Shown in pieces: positions 45,601 to 58,248 of a DNA stretch of 64,000 bases. The notes under the pieces are model-generated. The model did no database searches, was not told the origin of the DNA, and saw only the letters and a program-made list of their open reading frames with translations. Origin of the DNA: Symsagittifera roscoffensis (Eukaryota; Xenacoelomorpha; Acoela; Convolutidae). The DNA lies in NCBI RefSeq assembly GCF_963678635.1, contig NC_087071.1:10555088-10619087 (forward strand), read 5' to 3'. Position numbers and translations under genes: made by a program. Numbering within the stretch: the stretch's first letter is position 1; each line of letters begins with the position of its first letter.

Positions 45601-46949
45601 CTTTTTTCCATTTAAAAACAAAAATTGTACCCAAAAACTCATTTGCTAATAACCTTCAGAGAAGCAGTTTCTGAACCATATAACTGTATATTCTGGTTTA
45701 AACACTGAACTTCTAGTTTTGAAGTGCATTTCAGACTTGAGTATGTTTTTTCTGAAATTGTTCAATGATCAACAAATGTATCAAATGCTCAACTTTGCTA
45801 AATCAGTATTCAAAACTTGTGAAACAATCATGATTTTCGGTTTATAAATCACAGTTTTTTTGTTTGAAAACACGCTTATTCATAATAAAAATCGGAAGGT
45901 ATTATACTATGATTTTTTCAAAATGATAGCAAATCAAAACAATTCAATTAGTCAAGGTTTTATAATAAGCCATTACTTTCTTTTTTAAAAAATACATATC
46001 TAATCATTAGCTTATTTTTGACTTTATACTGCAAATTTAAAGCAGAAACTCTGTGAGCTTGCTATCAATGAAGGTATTATTGTAGAATAAAAAGTTTTGG
46101 ATCAACTTCCATTGAGAGTTTCACAATATTTTGAAACCGATTGTTGCTCGAGTTACTCTTATCGAAAAAATTTTCGGAAAAAAGTGCCATAAATATAATA
46201 GAATAGATTTATAGAATTTTTCACGCTCCAGTTTCTCAGTAAAATTTATCATTTATATTAATTTCTCCTAACTTTTTTTAAAATTAATTTTTCGTGGAGA
46301 GTGTTGGGAGACTGCAATGAGTGTTTCCCATCACCATGCATGAAAAATGTTAGGGTTTAATGCTTCTTTTTTATGAGAGTTTTCAGTTACTCGCTGAAAT
46401 ATATATGAAAATTGCACACTTGAATATTCCTCAGGTTTTACAATGTCTTGATGGGTTTTGACGTGTGTAACATCTGCCATCATCAAGACATACAACTTTT
46501 TCGTTTCAATTCCGTGACGACATCTCAATTAGTAAAGATAGATTTTGACAACAAAAATGAGATTTAGAAAATTCCAATAGTTTTAGTAGAAGACTTGATT
46601 AGCCCATATAAAAAATATAAACAATTGTTTTTTAAACGTGAAAAAAAATCACATCAGATTTCAACCTGTTTGCTGTAGCTGTACATAAGTGAGATTTCTT
46701 CGAACATGTATGTTTCATAGGTAATGACATCATTTTTTTGCAGAAATTACGTCATCGCCAACGCAAATGGACTTTGATGGTGAGAACTTTAGAAGTTTGA
46801 AATCATAAGTAAAGACACCCTTGTATATATAGAAGTGACCTCATCGCCTTCTCAATTTTTTATGACGTAGATTTTAAAAGATTTTCAAGAAAAACAGTCA
46901 ACCAATCAAAAATTCTAGACCTTTCAATAATGAAAAAAAAAAATTCACC
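42650..46949. other. AT-rich intergenic DNA
   Basis: 4.3 kb without a supportable gene. The first 800 bp contain G-rich runs (42830-43400) with GGGGTTGG-like words; the rest is low-GC with only short frames. No repeat family was recognised. Confidence 0.35.
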
Positions 46950-48300
46950 ATATGCAAGTTATGCACTAAAAATTTCAAAAAAAAAATCAAAAAAACTGTA
47001 AAATCTACTTGAAAAATAGCAATTTTTCGTTGAATAAATTTCAAAAAAATTCAATTTAATTGTTGCAGAAAAGTTACTTGTTTCGTTTTATCTTTCTGTT
47101 AGCTATATCGGTGAAACTTCTTACTTCTCCAGCAAATAACCTATGCTCATTTCTTTTTACATTTTTTTTGATGAGATTTTTTTATTAGGAAAATAATCTT
47201 GCTCCAAAATAAACTTGCAAATTTTAAAAAACTCAGCTGCTTGACACCTCTTTCGTTTTTAATTAATTTGAATTGTGTTTTGTGCTTCGTAATTATTAAT
47301 TTTATCAAGTAATTATGATTTTAAAATGAAGCAACAAACAAATCAAAGAACTATATCAAGAGACAGAGACTTTCACGGAAGGTTTGTAAAAAAAATTTTA
47401 TCACCATATGCAAACTATGCACTAAAAAGTTCAAAAAAATCAAAAAATTGTAAAATCTACTTGAAAAATAGCAATTTTTCCTTGAATAATATCAAAAAAG
47501 TTGACGAAAAAACTTGCAGAAAAGTTACTTGTTTCGTTTTATCTTTGCGTTAGCCAAATCGGTGAAATTTTCTACTTCTCCAGCAAATAACCTATGCTCA
47601 TTTCTTTTTACATTTTTTTGATGAGATTTTTTTACTAGGAAGGTTTAGTTCCTTAAAAAGTAAATAAAATTGGATACGAAAACAATAACAAAAAAAAACA
47701 TTTTTCGGATTGGAAAAATTTATGTCTGAAAAGTTCCTAAATTGGAAGTTTATTTCTGAATGGTTAGGAATTTTCACAAAATGAGCCAATTTTGTAAAGT
47801 TAAATTTTGTAAAGTTAATTGAAACTCCCAACTCAAATGTGGCCCATGATTGAAGTCATTAGGAGAGGCTTCAGTGAACTTCATCAAAAAAGGTCAGAGA
47901 TTGCAAAACAAAAGAGATGAGTTATCCCGAGCTTCGTGACTCCAGATATGTGGCTCAAACTGTGAAAGATTTGCCCTTTCCGTTGGAAGAAGAAGGATCA
48001 GTGGAGTGAACAACCGAAAAGGATGAGGTGAACAAAGAACTCCAGTGAGCGATCACCAAAAGAACCACCGCCAAGGGAGGCAAGACCAGCTTTGCACACC
48101 AAAATAATCTAGCAAATTTTAAAAAACTCAGCTGCTTGACGGCTCTTTCGTTTTTAATTAATTTGAATTGTGTTTGGTGCTTCGTAATTTTTAATTTTAT
48201 CAAGTAATTATGTTTTAAAATGAAGCAACAAACAAATCAAAGACTATATCAAGAGACAGAAGTTTGTGGAAAATTTTTTCACCATATGCAAGTTTATTTG
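46950..48300. repeat. Local ~450-bp tandem duplication with an insertion
   Basis: TCACCATATGCAA...ATGCACTAAAA...GAAAAATAGCAATTTTTC...CTTGTTTCGTTTTATCTTT...CTCCAGCAAATAACCTATGCTC recurs at about 46950 and 47400. The block CTCAGCTGCTTGAC...ATCAAGTAATTATG...AAATGAAGCAACAAAC occurs at about 47230 and 48125. Between 47640 and 48105 the order is broken by about 460 bp of unrelated, partly GC-richer sequence, which looks inserted. The 75-codon frame at 47326 lies across the unit junction and is not a gene. Confidence 0.7.
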
Positions 48301-51103
48301 ACATTTTTTTTTGCGAACATCTTATAAAAATTAGGAACACTGTTTTTTTCTTAAAATAGTCACAACATTTTTTGCACGCTTGATGAAAAATGTGATACCT
48401 TTTCTGCACACATGATGAAAAATTTTTGCTTCATGCAAAACTTTTCAAAGTTTGTTCAGCACTTATGTTAATGAATCAAAGAGTATTTCACTTACTAACA
48501 CAAAATTCAGTAAAAAATTTTGCATTTTAAACAATTGTCATTCGTTTTTTTGCATTTTTTTTATTTAAAAAATTTTGACATTTTTTCTTTATTTTCGATC
48601 AAAAACATTAAATAGAAAGGGAATCTCACTGGAAATTATCAACAGCGGGAAGTTCTAAGCAATAATTTTCGAATTGTCCGAAGTTTTTTAAGCAGTGAGT
48701 TTAAAGCAGTAAATTTGAATGAAGAAAACTTTTGCTAAAAATTTTCCCACACTTGTTAAAAGATGCAAAACGACTTTCGCATTTCATAAAAAACCTATTT
48801 AACACTTTGAAAACTTGTTGAAAAAATGAAATTCAATTTTGCATCATGCAAAACAATCTTGGATAATTTATTACGACCGGGTAAAAAACTTACGTAAAAT
48901 TGTATCTTAGAAAGCGTTTATAATAAAATACTGTAAATTTGATATATGAAAGTTATAATAGACTAACTGGCACGATCAATATTGATCGAACCTTAACCAC
49001 CAATAAAAAATTAACAGTTTTCAATCAATCAGATTCAAGCTTTGAGGTTTTAATGTTTTCGAGTTCTTTCCAAAAAAGCTTATCCAACCGTCTGTGTAGA
49101 CGAAAGCTTTTGAACAGAGCATAGACGGTGTTTTTAGAATTTGTTTTAGAAATTTGTAAATAATCAGAAACTGAAAATCTAAAGCAAAAAACATCCAAAG
49201 AAAAGTGAAATTTACAGAAAAGTTTAACCCCAGAAAATAATGTCATTTATCTTTAACTTCTAGAATCATCTTTAGGTTAGTGTCTACATATTAACTCCTA
49301 GATGGTTGTAAAAAAGTCAAAACTTCTAAACGTTTCTAGACTTTTAAAACCTAAAAAAATCCATTAAAATTTAATCCAATCAGAATCTCACAACAAATTG
49401 TAATTGCCAAGGTAATGAGAGTGATAAAATAACTTGTCGATGATAGATATTTTGCAATTTTTTTGTTTTCAACCCTTAAAAAAAATTTAATCAAAATTAA
49501 GAAAATGGGATTCGGTTTTTGAAACTAGCTTCAGTTCAACAAAAAATCCTATTTTGCAAAACATATTTTCATTAAAAAAATCAACCAATCTGGTAAGACA
49601 ATTTCTTTGCTTTTAAATCAAACTGGCACAACTATTTATGATTTCATTTTACTGATATTTTTTACGTTTTTTGAGAATGTAAGCAAAACCTACTTTTAGC
49701 TGGTAAATAGATACGTTTGACAGGAAATTGTTTCTTTTTGTCGAAATTTTTCTACAGTTGAGTTTATACCAGCTTTATCTTCAACATGAAAGAAACTTCA
49801 GAAAACACGGAAATATGCACCAAATGAACGATTATCTCCATTGAGTCTGAAATTGATACCGAATCTATCAAGTTTCTCAAAGCTTTTATTCTTTACCAGT
49901 CTAGTGATAAGAATATCTTAGATCTTTCAGAATGGAGAGTTCTCGAGAGTAAGAGAATGAGAGAATTTTAAAAGGAGTTAGCTATGTCTGAGACATCATC
50001 GAGAAAAAAATACTGCTTTTAATATGGTTCAAACAAAATATTTTTTGATGAACCTGGGATTTGGGATTTTCTTAAAAGTAAACCTTTACTGCAAGTAACC
50101 GTTTTTGAAGAAAATTAATCTTTAACATGTTCTATCCGAAGATATGTTTCTTATAAAAATTGAAACAGTTCGTGATCGAAGGTACAACAAAAAGAAGTTT
50201 TTGTGATTGATTAGGATAAACTACGCTCGTGTAGAAGAAAACATGGTGTGGCGCTACGATTGTGTAGAAGAAAATGATAACAAACTAGAATACTAATATG
50301 AAAATATATCAAAAGTTGTTTCAATATGATATTCTTTTGTTTCTTGCTACATATTGAAAAGATTCACACATATAATAATTGATCAAAAAAATTTGATTTT
50401 GATTTTTTTTCACCCAATAAATAAAATTTTCTATTTTTTTGAATAATGCAATTCCTTCTCATTTTGAAATGAAATTTTCTGAAAATTTTCGTTCATCTAA
50501 AGATTCAACAATGCAGACTACTGATAAAAAATCAAAAAAATCCGTTTCCTATTTCATCACAAGGTGAACATAATAACTAAGTACAGAACCCAGATCATCA
50601 ATGAAAAACAAATCAGGTTCAAATTTTGATATTTGTTCTTTACAGAAATGCTGAGCCTTGAGCTTGACTTGATGCAGTTTCTTGTTGGATCTAAGATAAA
50701 GCCTCTAGAACTTTTTCCGAATTAACCGTTTTTTTGCAATACTTGGCACTTTTACTATTCCTCTCAATCGTGAATTTAAAAGAACTGCTCCGCTAGGCTG
50801 ATCAAATGCTTCTCTGCGCGATGTAAAAATGCTTGAGTAAGATCTGTGTTAGTACAAGGTGTAAAGACAGTCAACTTCTTGATAAATGTTTTAATGTTTA
50901 TCTAATCTCTGGAAAACTTGGTTGAGAATGGGTTCCAATTAATATTAAAAAGAACTTTCAACTGTCCAAGAAGCCTTACGAATTGTGAATAGACATGCAA
51001 TACTCTTTTGTTACTGTGTTATTTCGAAAAAAAAACTTTTTGAAAACAGAAAAATATAGTATTTTTTAAATTTTATTCTGACTAAAAGCTGGGAAGATCA
51101 TAA
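48301..51103. other. AT-rich intergenic DNA
   Basis: No gene supportable. Short frames and A/T runs only. Confidence 0.35.
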
Positions 51104-51532
51104 TACGTAGCAGCTGCCACCTGGAATATAGTGGATTTATTTAGGAGAAACGACGCTTCAGTGTTTTCCATATACGGAATTTTCACAGAAAAATTTCCAT
51201 ATTCGATACTATTTCCATATATATATGGAAGTCATGATAACTCATACCGATTACTTCCGTTTTCAATTAATATCAAAATTAAAAATCTCATTCCTCTCGT
51301 CTGCTCAGTTCACTCTTCAATTAAAAACTGTGATCCAGAAAACATGATAGTCCCAATTACATTGACTTTTCAAAAAAACGAGAGTTGGGAGATTTGCATT
51401 GAAACCTGCTTCCAACTAATCAAGAAAAATGAGTGGGGATATACATTGAAAAAACCCTGCAAGTCTATCTTGCTGAGAAAGACGGAGAGAGGAATACAGA
51501 AAGTAGAAAAAAACTGTTATTCACGATGCTGA
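51104..51532 (+). CDS. Unrecognised exon-like frame
   Basis: Open from after TAA about 51101 to TGA 51530-51532, with no ATG until two-thirds through (MIVPITLTF), so if real it is an internal or last exon. Composition is protein-like, with Cys and Trp and little low complexity (VCSVHSSIKNCDPEN, WEICIETC, KKNEWGYT). No family is recognised and no clear acceptor-linked partner exon was found. The start codon region CCATATATATATGG resembles the palindromes of the 34452 element, so part of it may be repeat-derived. Confidence 0.3.
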   Translation, partial: YVAAATWNIVDLFRRNDASVFSIYGIFTEKFPYSILFPYIYGSHDNSYRLLPFSINIKIKNLIPLVCSVHSSIKNCDPENMIVPITLTFQKNESWEICIETCFQLIKKNEWGYTLKKPCKSILLRKTERGIQKVEKNCYSRC

Positions 51533-52645
51533 AAACTTGGACTCGTACCTATATATGAAGCTAAATCTGGCAAACAGTCAATTCTAGCTCGACGTCTCAG
51601 TGTATAGAGTAGCAACATACAACATGAGGAGGGTTTGCCTCACAATCAGGAATTACAGTGTGAACAAGCCACCCTACTTTCAGATTTGACTCTTCACTGC
51701 AAAGGAGAATGAAGTCTCGAAGCAAGTTGCCTATGTAATAATAAATTGTCCAAAATTATAAGGGACTTTATGTCTAATGATAGTTGTAAGGTTCAGTAAA
51801 GCTCTGGTACATTTTGTGTAATTGTATGTGAAATTTCTTATGTAATTTTAGTTTTAATAGTTGAGTGGGAAGCAAAAGATTTTTTTAATAGTTGAAAGGG
51901 AAAAATAGAATGATCGCTTCCTCAATGCACATTGAAGAAAACCAGGCTATAACAAAAAACAACGAAGATAAAATAAGATAAAATTTTCTGAGGCAGAGAA
52001 AATCAGTGTTGCAATATTCAAATAGGTTTCTATTAGAAAAGATTTTTTCCGATCAAATAGTACAAATAGTTATTGGAAGGGGTATTGAAGCCCTGTAAGC
52101 CGAGATTGAAAATGAAATGTGAAAATTGTTGAGAAAAACCGTTTTCATTTTTTTTGTCTAATTTTGAGTGAACAAAGCAAGCAATCAGGCTTTGAATATT
52201 ACGATAAGTTTCAAGTTAGGCAATGAAAATTAGTTTTCCAAATAACTTCTTGGGAATAAAACATAGAGAAGAAAAAGTTGACTGCAAAAATTTGAAAAAC
52301 TCACATTTTATGTATCCAGTTTTTCACCTCATACGAAAAACAACCAACAAAACATTTCGGAAATGGATACTATTGAGATCTTAATTTACTTTGTTATAAA
52401 AAGTTTTAGGCAGACAAAAGATCGCATTTTTATGTTTAAAATGATATTCACTTTTTTAAATAGTTGAGTGTGAAAAATAGAATGATGATTTTCTCAATGC
52501 TAATTGAGGAAAAGCACGCAAAAATTATCAATGAAGATCTTGGCCAAGATTTGAGCCTCAAAAAACGTTAAAGGTGAAATCTAACAATTATAGATCTTTT
52601 TTAAAAACAGTTAAGGAGTTCAGTAAAAACAACTTGACGAGAAAA
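51533..52645. other. AT-rich spacer
   Basis: No gene seen. A TTGAGTG/AAAATAGAATGAT...TCAATGC...ATTGA word occurs twice (about 51890 and 52460), suggesting a small old duplication of about 570 bp spacing. Confidence 0.35.
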
Positions 52646-52912
52646 TTATTTTGTCTGATTGGAATGATGAAAAATGTGTGGGGGATATTTTATACAGATC
52701 CACGGATGTTCATCACACAGTACATTCAGTTTGAACCAATCAAATGTAAGCTGATTTCTGATATCGCCATAAGAGAAAAAATGAATCATTTTCTTATTAT
52801 TTGGAGTCAAAACGAATGGTGCTTGGTGTATCGTGCCTCGAGATTCCATCTTTCCCAGCCCAAAACCAAGACCTGATATCACATTGACGCATAAATGACG
52901 ATAATATTTTGC
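52646..52912 (-). pseudogene. Last-exon fragment of an unknown gene family, copy 2
   Basis: On the minus strand ATGTTTCAG (a good nematode acceptor) precedes 88 codons and TAA. It reads LCVNVISGLGFG, LTPNNKKMIHFFSYGD, DWFKLNVLC and WICIKYPP, colinear with 31437-31691. The similarity is at protein level with many synonymous-type changes, so both descend from a coding gene. Upstream exons were sought on the minus strand to 53840; frames there are short and not convincingly joined. Confidence 0.5.
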
Positions 52913-54236
52913 CTGAAACATTTACATACTCGAAAAAGAAGAATATTTCATTAAAAAATCAAATATTCGAAAATGTGAAAAAAGTCTACTCTAAACCTAG
53001 TGATTCAAATCTCCTAAAACTTCTGAGGAATCAAACAAAAATTGGTTAAAAATCTGATAATGGATGTGTACATTGATGAATACTTACGTGGACAATATTT
53101 AGTTGTTTCTCATATGCCGAAAAGTTCGCGACCGACTGCACATAAGCCTGAGGGGAAACTCCTTTAAATGACCCGTATTTACGATAAAATGTCAGTTGAG
53201 CGAAGCAGCAGGAGCCCATCTCTAAATCAACCTGAGCAATTTAATTAAAACAATTTTGCAAAAAACTTCTCAGGAATTTTTCAAAAAAATTTGCTACGTT
53301 GAATTAAAAAGATGATTTGACACTAGGACGACCTTCTACAAAACAAATTGAAAATTTCTATACAAAGAATCTAGATTTCAAATATTGTCTAGATTTTGGA
53401 CACTGAATATCTAATTGTTTCGGCCTGTCACTTTAAATTTATTGTTATAAAGAAATATCATAAAAAGCGGATAATTGACTTCTTCAAATTCATCTCACCT
53501 GAGGGCATAAGTTGTGTCATTGAGAACCAGTTTATCAGCAAATAGATTTTTTTCATTCTGAGCACAAATTCGGGGAAATCATCATCTCGCGGTTCGCGGT
53601 TGCTAACTTTTTTCAGAGATATCTTTCCGGCGAAACAGTATCGAGAGCTAAAGTTAAAAACACTAGGTAAAACTGACACGAAAAAAGAGTAGCCGCTCGC
53701 AATGCGCCCAAGCTAAAATTTTTGACAAAGGTACCCCTGCAAAAAAATGTGATACAAGGTCGACACCTCAAGGTTTGGTCGACTTTTAACAACATCTGAC
53801 TGACAAAGAATTTTGACAATTTTTTTTGGCATTTCAATCATAACTATGGAAAAAAGTGTTTTTTTTTTTAGTAGAAACAAGTCTGTAAATAGTGCAAAAG
53901 TGACTTTAAGGACTCCTACAGAATTTTGCCAAAAGTTAAGTGGTTTTCTATTAAAATTATGGAACCAAAAAAGAAAACATTTAAAAAAAAACTTTGACTA
54001 TTCACAGATAGTATCGACATAGCAGATTGATCCAGCTCACCAGAAAACTTTAAACTATAAGTCCTACTTATGATAATCAAATTTGAAATCAAACAATCGA
54101 AGCATTTTTTTGTCAAAACATTTTTGTTTGCTGTCGATTTCTTATTATACTCAGCTCAAAAACACTCGTGATGTTTCAATTTTTCTTATTTTTTAAAAAA
54201 AAAGGTTGGCTTGTCACGTTTGTGTTCGTAACTGCA
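52913..54236. other. AT-rich spacer
   Basis: No supportable gene. Frames near 53458-53837 (minus) are open by chance or are decayed exons of the gene ending at 52646. Confidence 0.3.
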
Positions 54237-54293
54237 AGTTCCCTGTGCTGTATGTGAGTTTGTTTTACTAGCTCACATACAGCACAGGGAACT
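54237..54293. repeat. Perfect 22-bp inverted repeat, 13-nt loop
   Basis: AGTTCCCTGTGCTG... at 54237-54258 is the exact reverse complement of 54272-54293. Perfect pairing over 22 bp in AT-rich DNA is not expected by chance. It could be a foldback remnant, a cruciform site or a small hairpin RNA; the loop is short for a typical pre-miRNA and no bulges occur. Confidence 0.75.
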
Positions 54294-55146
54294 ACATCAC
54301 TAGCAGTTTTGGTTAGCATGCCATTTGAATATGATTTTCCCAATAAATAACAAATCTTTTTTCCTTTTTCCTTGATTTCATCCACCAACAGATGCATGAA
54401 TCAAATTTTGCAATTGCATCTAAAGTGGAAAAAGAGAATTTTTCTTAAAAAAAGTTTCGAAAACTACATTTTTAAAAACAAAAAACTACGCCCCTTTCAT
54501 GTGATTTAAAATCTGCTAAAATCTGCTCGAAATGTTCAGTGAAATGTAGCAATCCATGTGGCTTGAAAATATAGCAAAATATTCTTTTAAAAAGAAGCGA
54601 TAAGTAAGAAACAGTTTATGGGCGAAATGATTTATATATTTGACCTTTTTGTTGTGTTAACCAACTTATAATTTTCGGCGAACTAACACAAAAAAGATTC
54701 CGCCAAACCCAGCCTATAGGTAGATATAAAATTAAACCAACAACGCTCATCTGACTAGAACGTTTTTACGAACTGTCTTTTATAAAAATTGCCAAAGAAC
54801 TTATATAAGACTTTTAACCATGCTTATTTAAACCCCCCTCCAGTTTTCCCAAATTATTCGAAGGATATTCAATTTTGAGTTTGTGTCTATTTTTTAGACC
54901 TCAAAATAGTAGTCTACAAATATTTTTCTAACTACAATGACTTCCTGGGAACTTGACTTTTAAATGAAACTTAAGTAATAGAATCAGTATCAATTATCTG
55001 TAAGAACTCTGAACTGCTCAAATATTTTTTTTTTAAAATGTTTAAAAAACGGTCTAAAAAATAGAAAGTGGTTCGAGCTTGGTTTTAGTTAAATTACGAG
55101 GCCAAATTATGCACTGGATGGGCGCACAATTCAGTGTGTCTAGGTG
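54294..55146. other. AT-rich spacer
   Basis: No gene or repeat supportable. Confidence 0.3.
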
Positions 55147-55345
55147 CCCGGGCTGACCAAAAACGCTTATCATACAATTCTCATAAATGGGAAATTTCTT
55201 TTCATACAATTCCATACAAATTGTATGAAAACTCTATGATAAGCATTTTCCCATAAATGGAAATTGTAGGATAGGTATTTTCTCCATACACCAAAAAGTT
55301 GTTTTTTGTTCGTAAATTTATTTTTTGACAAATTTTTGGTTGTGT
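55147..55345. mobile_element. Partial copy of the hairpin element
   Basis: Begins CCCGGGCTGACCAAAAACGCTTATCATACAA, close to 34452, and its part from about 55215 matches the reverse complement of 35195-35330. Two ends thus lie together with the middle missing, as in an internal deletion. The following 68-codon frame (55325-55531) has no support beyond being open. Confidence 0.55.
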
Positions 55346-56289
55346 TTGCAAAGCCGAAATTTAAAATTCAATGACGTTTCTTACGAACAAATTCTATATA
55401 ATCTACCTCAGTTTTGCACAAAGTGCAGATTGATTGAAAAAGCTGTGGTTGTGGGGGAGTATAAACAGAAGAGAATCCCAGGGTGTGCTGTCTTCAGAGA
55501 AACCCACTTCGGTTGCGAGAATGGCATCTAAAACGAACTAGAAATTTGTGTACCAAAGATTGGGCAGACCTTCAAAAAGTTTCGAATATTGTATTGCCAA
55601 GCTCTTTTCAAACCATAATTGATTTTTTTTATTTACCACAAAGTTGTAACCTCTGATCTTGGTTTGCTCTCCAACCAAAAAAAAACTCGCTAGAGGAAAT
55701 TCACTGGTCATACAGTTGATCTATGTATAGATCATGGACTTGTAGCCTTCATCCAACTGTGTGCTTGACTAATTGATCCTACAGATATTTATTTCGATTT
55801 GCTGACAAATATAACTGAAAAAGTTACCCAAATTAGGTAACTGACGAATCTATAACCGATTCTAATTGTGATGTTTTCCTCGAGATTTTTGTCTATTATA
55901 CTCCACTAGAATTGATCATAGCTAATACAAAAAACTCATTGAAAATTTATGCGTACAAGTTTGGTCCAGCCCTGAGTTTTCATGCCAATTTAAAAAATTC
56001 ATGCCAATTTTTGACATTTTCACCAAATTAAATAGAGTCACTTCTGAGATTAATTAGAGCAGTTACATGACAGTAAAGTCTCAGGGTGAATTTTTGTGGA
56101 ATCCTAAAATTTTTTTTGAAAGTGCAAGTAATTTTGAGTAGAAAAAATATATGAACACTATAAAAAAGCAGCAATTGCTCCATGTTAGAGATCATCCAGC
56201 TCATCCGATTCGCGCCCATAATATTGCGCATGAGCGGTCTCCAACTTTTTTTCACCTGGCTTATAAAAGCTAATAAACTGTATCAAAAA
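55346..56289. other. Spacer, no supportable gene
   Basis: The open run continuing to 55531 reads cysteine-containing protein (CTKCRL, ENG) but has no start or splice support. Otherwise AT-rich. Confidence 0.3.
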
Positions 56290-56650
56290 TTATGGTTCAA
56301 TATGGGGAGGATCTAGGATTCTCTCGAGGGGAGAGGTTTTTCGAAAAATCTTCGAAAGTTTGACGACCTTATTTTTCCGATCTCTCCTTAAGCACTTAAA
56401 AGACGCTGTTTTGGCCAAACTTTCTACGCCGCAGGCAAATTTTAAACAGGCAAAATTGAAGTAAAAAAAAAACGTTTTTTATTGGCGCGCGATCCCCCTC
56501 AAAGTTAGGCGTCTTTAGAACAATTTTAGGGTCGGTCGGCCAAAAATGGATTTCTTAAAAAGTACCATAGAGGGACGCTTCGGGTCGGCAGGGGGTCGAA
56601 TCCCTGAAAAAAGGCAAACCCCCCCCCCCCCCCCCCAAATCCACCCCTGT
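56290..56650. repeat. Degenerate C-tract repeat
   Basis: Contains GGATCTAGGATTCTCTCGAGGGG, a GGCGCGCGATCCCCC word and a C-run of about 17 at 56620-56636, ending AAATCCACCCCTG. Its words resemble those at 25530-25990, so both may be remains of one nematode transposon family. Confidence 0.4.
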
Positions 56651-56976
56651 TTCAATTAACTCGCACTTTAAAAAACATTTAATCAACTTACGCAATCCTA
56701 GGCAACAGACAGCCGCCTTAAAGTAAGACATCATAGCATATATCTTATTGAAACAACAAACTAAATTAAATTCAGTACATCGAAGTTAGTATTTGTTTCC
56801 TCTTGAGGTCATTTGATTCACATTACAACACGATAAAATGTTAAACTGTTATCTGAATATATTTAAAGTTCGTTTATAAAAGCTAACCATTAGCTTATGA
56901 GCGTAGCCAGCGAAACAAATCAATCATGGTTATGTCCTTATTGTTAGCTCTTAGGATTTTGAACCAGTTAGCAAGA
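56651..56976. other. AT-rich spacer
   Basis: Nothing supportable seen. Confidence 0.3.
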
Positions 56977-57676
56977 ACCCGGGTTGACAATCATAGACCA
57001 AAAATGCTAATCATACAATTCCATAAACTAAGTCTATGAAAAATTACTAATCATACAAATTTCATACATTTTGCTAAAATGGTGTCGTCGAAGTTTCGAA
57101 AAACTTTTCTCTTGTTTTGGCATAAATTTACGTGTGAGAAAAAAAACTTTTGTCAAAAAAAATGCTAATCATACCACTTCCATATATGGAAAACGTATGA
57201 CTAGCATTTTTTTGATGGCGAATTTTTCAGTATTTTTTTTCAGCCCCCAAAAATTTTTTTGTGTTTTTTTTGACCGCAAATTGATTTTCGTACTCAAACA
57301 AATATTTTTTGAAAAAAAAAATTTCGCATACAAAATTTAATTTTTGTGTGTATAACGTAGTTCTGAATATACTAATAGTGGATTTTTTTTTCATTTTCTC
57401 ATCATAACTTTTTTCAAAAACGCTTAAAACTCCTCTTTCTTTTGTATGACATGTTTTTGTATGCCTTGATCAATGTTTGGTAATTTGAAATTCAAATTTT
57501 AGAAATAACCATCTTTGAAAGTTTTTGCCAAAATTTAAAATTTCGTTATTTTCGTTATATTATTTGTGTGAGACAAAATTAACACATTTCCAATGCATTT
57601 TTAATGGGAAACGGCCAAACCTTTGGTTACTACCTTTGAGTAACAAAGGCTTATGTCATTTGTGTTCGGTTACGAC
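56977..57676 (+). mobile_element. Third copy of the hairpin element
   Basis: Starts CCCGGGTTGAC and follows the 34452 copy through GTATGCCTTGATCAATGTTTG to GTGTTCGGTTACGACC. It includes an almost perfect palindrome around 57158-57218 centred on CCATATATGG, with arms containing ATGCTAATCATAC and GTATGACTAGCAT. No coding capacity; the 89-codon frame inside is Phe/Lys-rich by base composition. Confidence 0.65.
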
Positions 57677-57688
57677 CAAGTAATATTG

Positions 57689-57840
57689 TAATCCGCCGTG
57701 TGTCCTAAGGGGGGGGGGGGGGGTCATTCCTAATGGGGGGGGGGTCAAAAATTTTTAGGACCCCTCACTTTGGTTTTGAGACCTTTTTGACCCCCCCCTT
57801 CTTAGGAATGACCCCCCACCTAAGGACACACGGCGGATTA
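57689..57840. mobile_element. 152-bp palindromic MITE with G/C tracts
   Basis: TAATCCGCCGTGTGTCCTA at the left is exactly reversed at the right end (TAGGACACACGGCGGATTA, with one extra A), and TCATTCCTAA pairs with TTAGGAATGA. A 15-G run and a 10-G run face C-runs of 6 and 8. Both outer ends are TA, compatible with a Tc1/mariner-type TA target. The centre is a 30-base T/C-rich loop. Confidence 0.75.
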
Positions 57841-57990
57841 CAGTTGAGGACCCCCAATTTTTAGGGGTCCGCCAGTATAGGGGTCCGCCTCGGATCCAAG
57901 GGTAAGGATTTTGCCTTTTTCCCAGCGCTTTGCGCACTATCACCGAAAAAGGCTGGGATCCTAATTTTAGGATCCAAAAACTTTTTTTCG
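57841..57990. repeat. Adjoining hairpin-rich segment
   Basis: GGACCCCC pairs with GGGGTCC across AATTTTTA; GGGGTCCGCC occurs twice; CCTTTTTCCCAGC near 57911 pairs with GCTGGGATCC near 57950. It could be the other half of a larger structured element with the MITE at 57689. Confidence 0.4.
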
Positions 57991-58248
57991 GCCTCCCAAC
58001 TAGGATTTTAACAAACAGTCGCAAAATGCTGGTTTCCTGGCGGAAATTAATTTTCGAAAGTTTTTAGTTTGAAAGTTTGAAAGTTTTTTGTTTGTCTCGA
58101 AAAATTTTCTACCGTCAATTTAAACCTACGAAATAGAATTGAAATGCAGGTTCATTCTCAATCACCGCAGTCACTAACAACCTTCTTTCTTAACATCAGA
58201 TACTGAAATGTTGAATAATAAAATAGATAAAATGAGTTTAATAGGAAA

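Noticed and set aside
47840-48105. GC-richer insert that looked like an exon
   Set aside because: All three plus-strand frames have stops and no minus-strand frame shows a recognisable domain.
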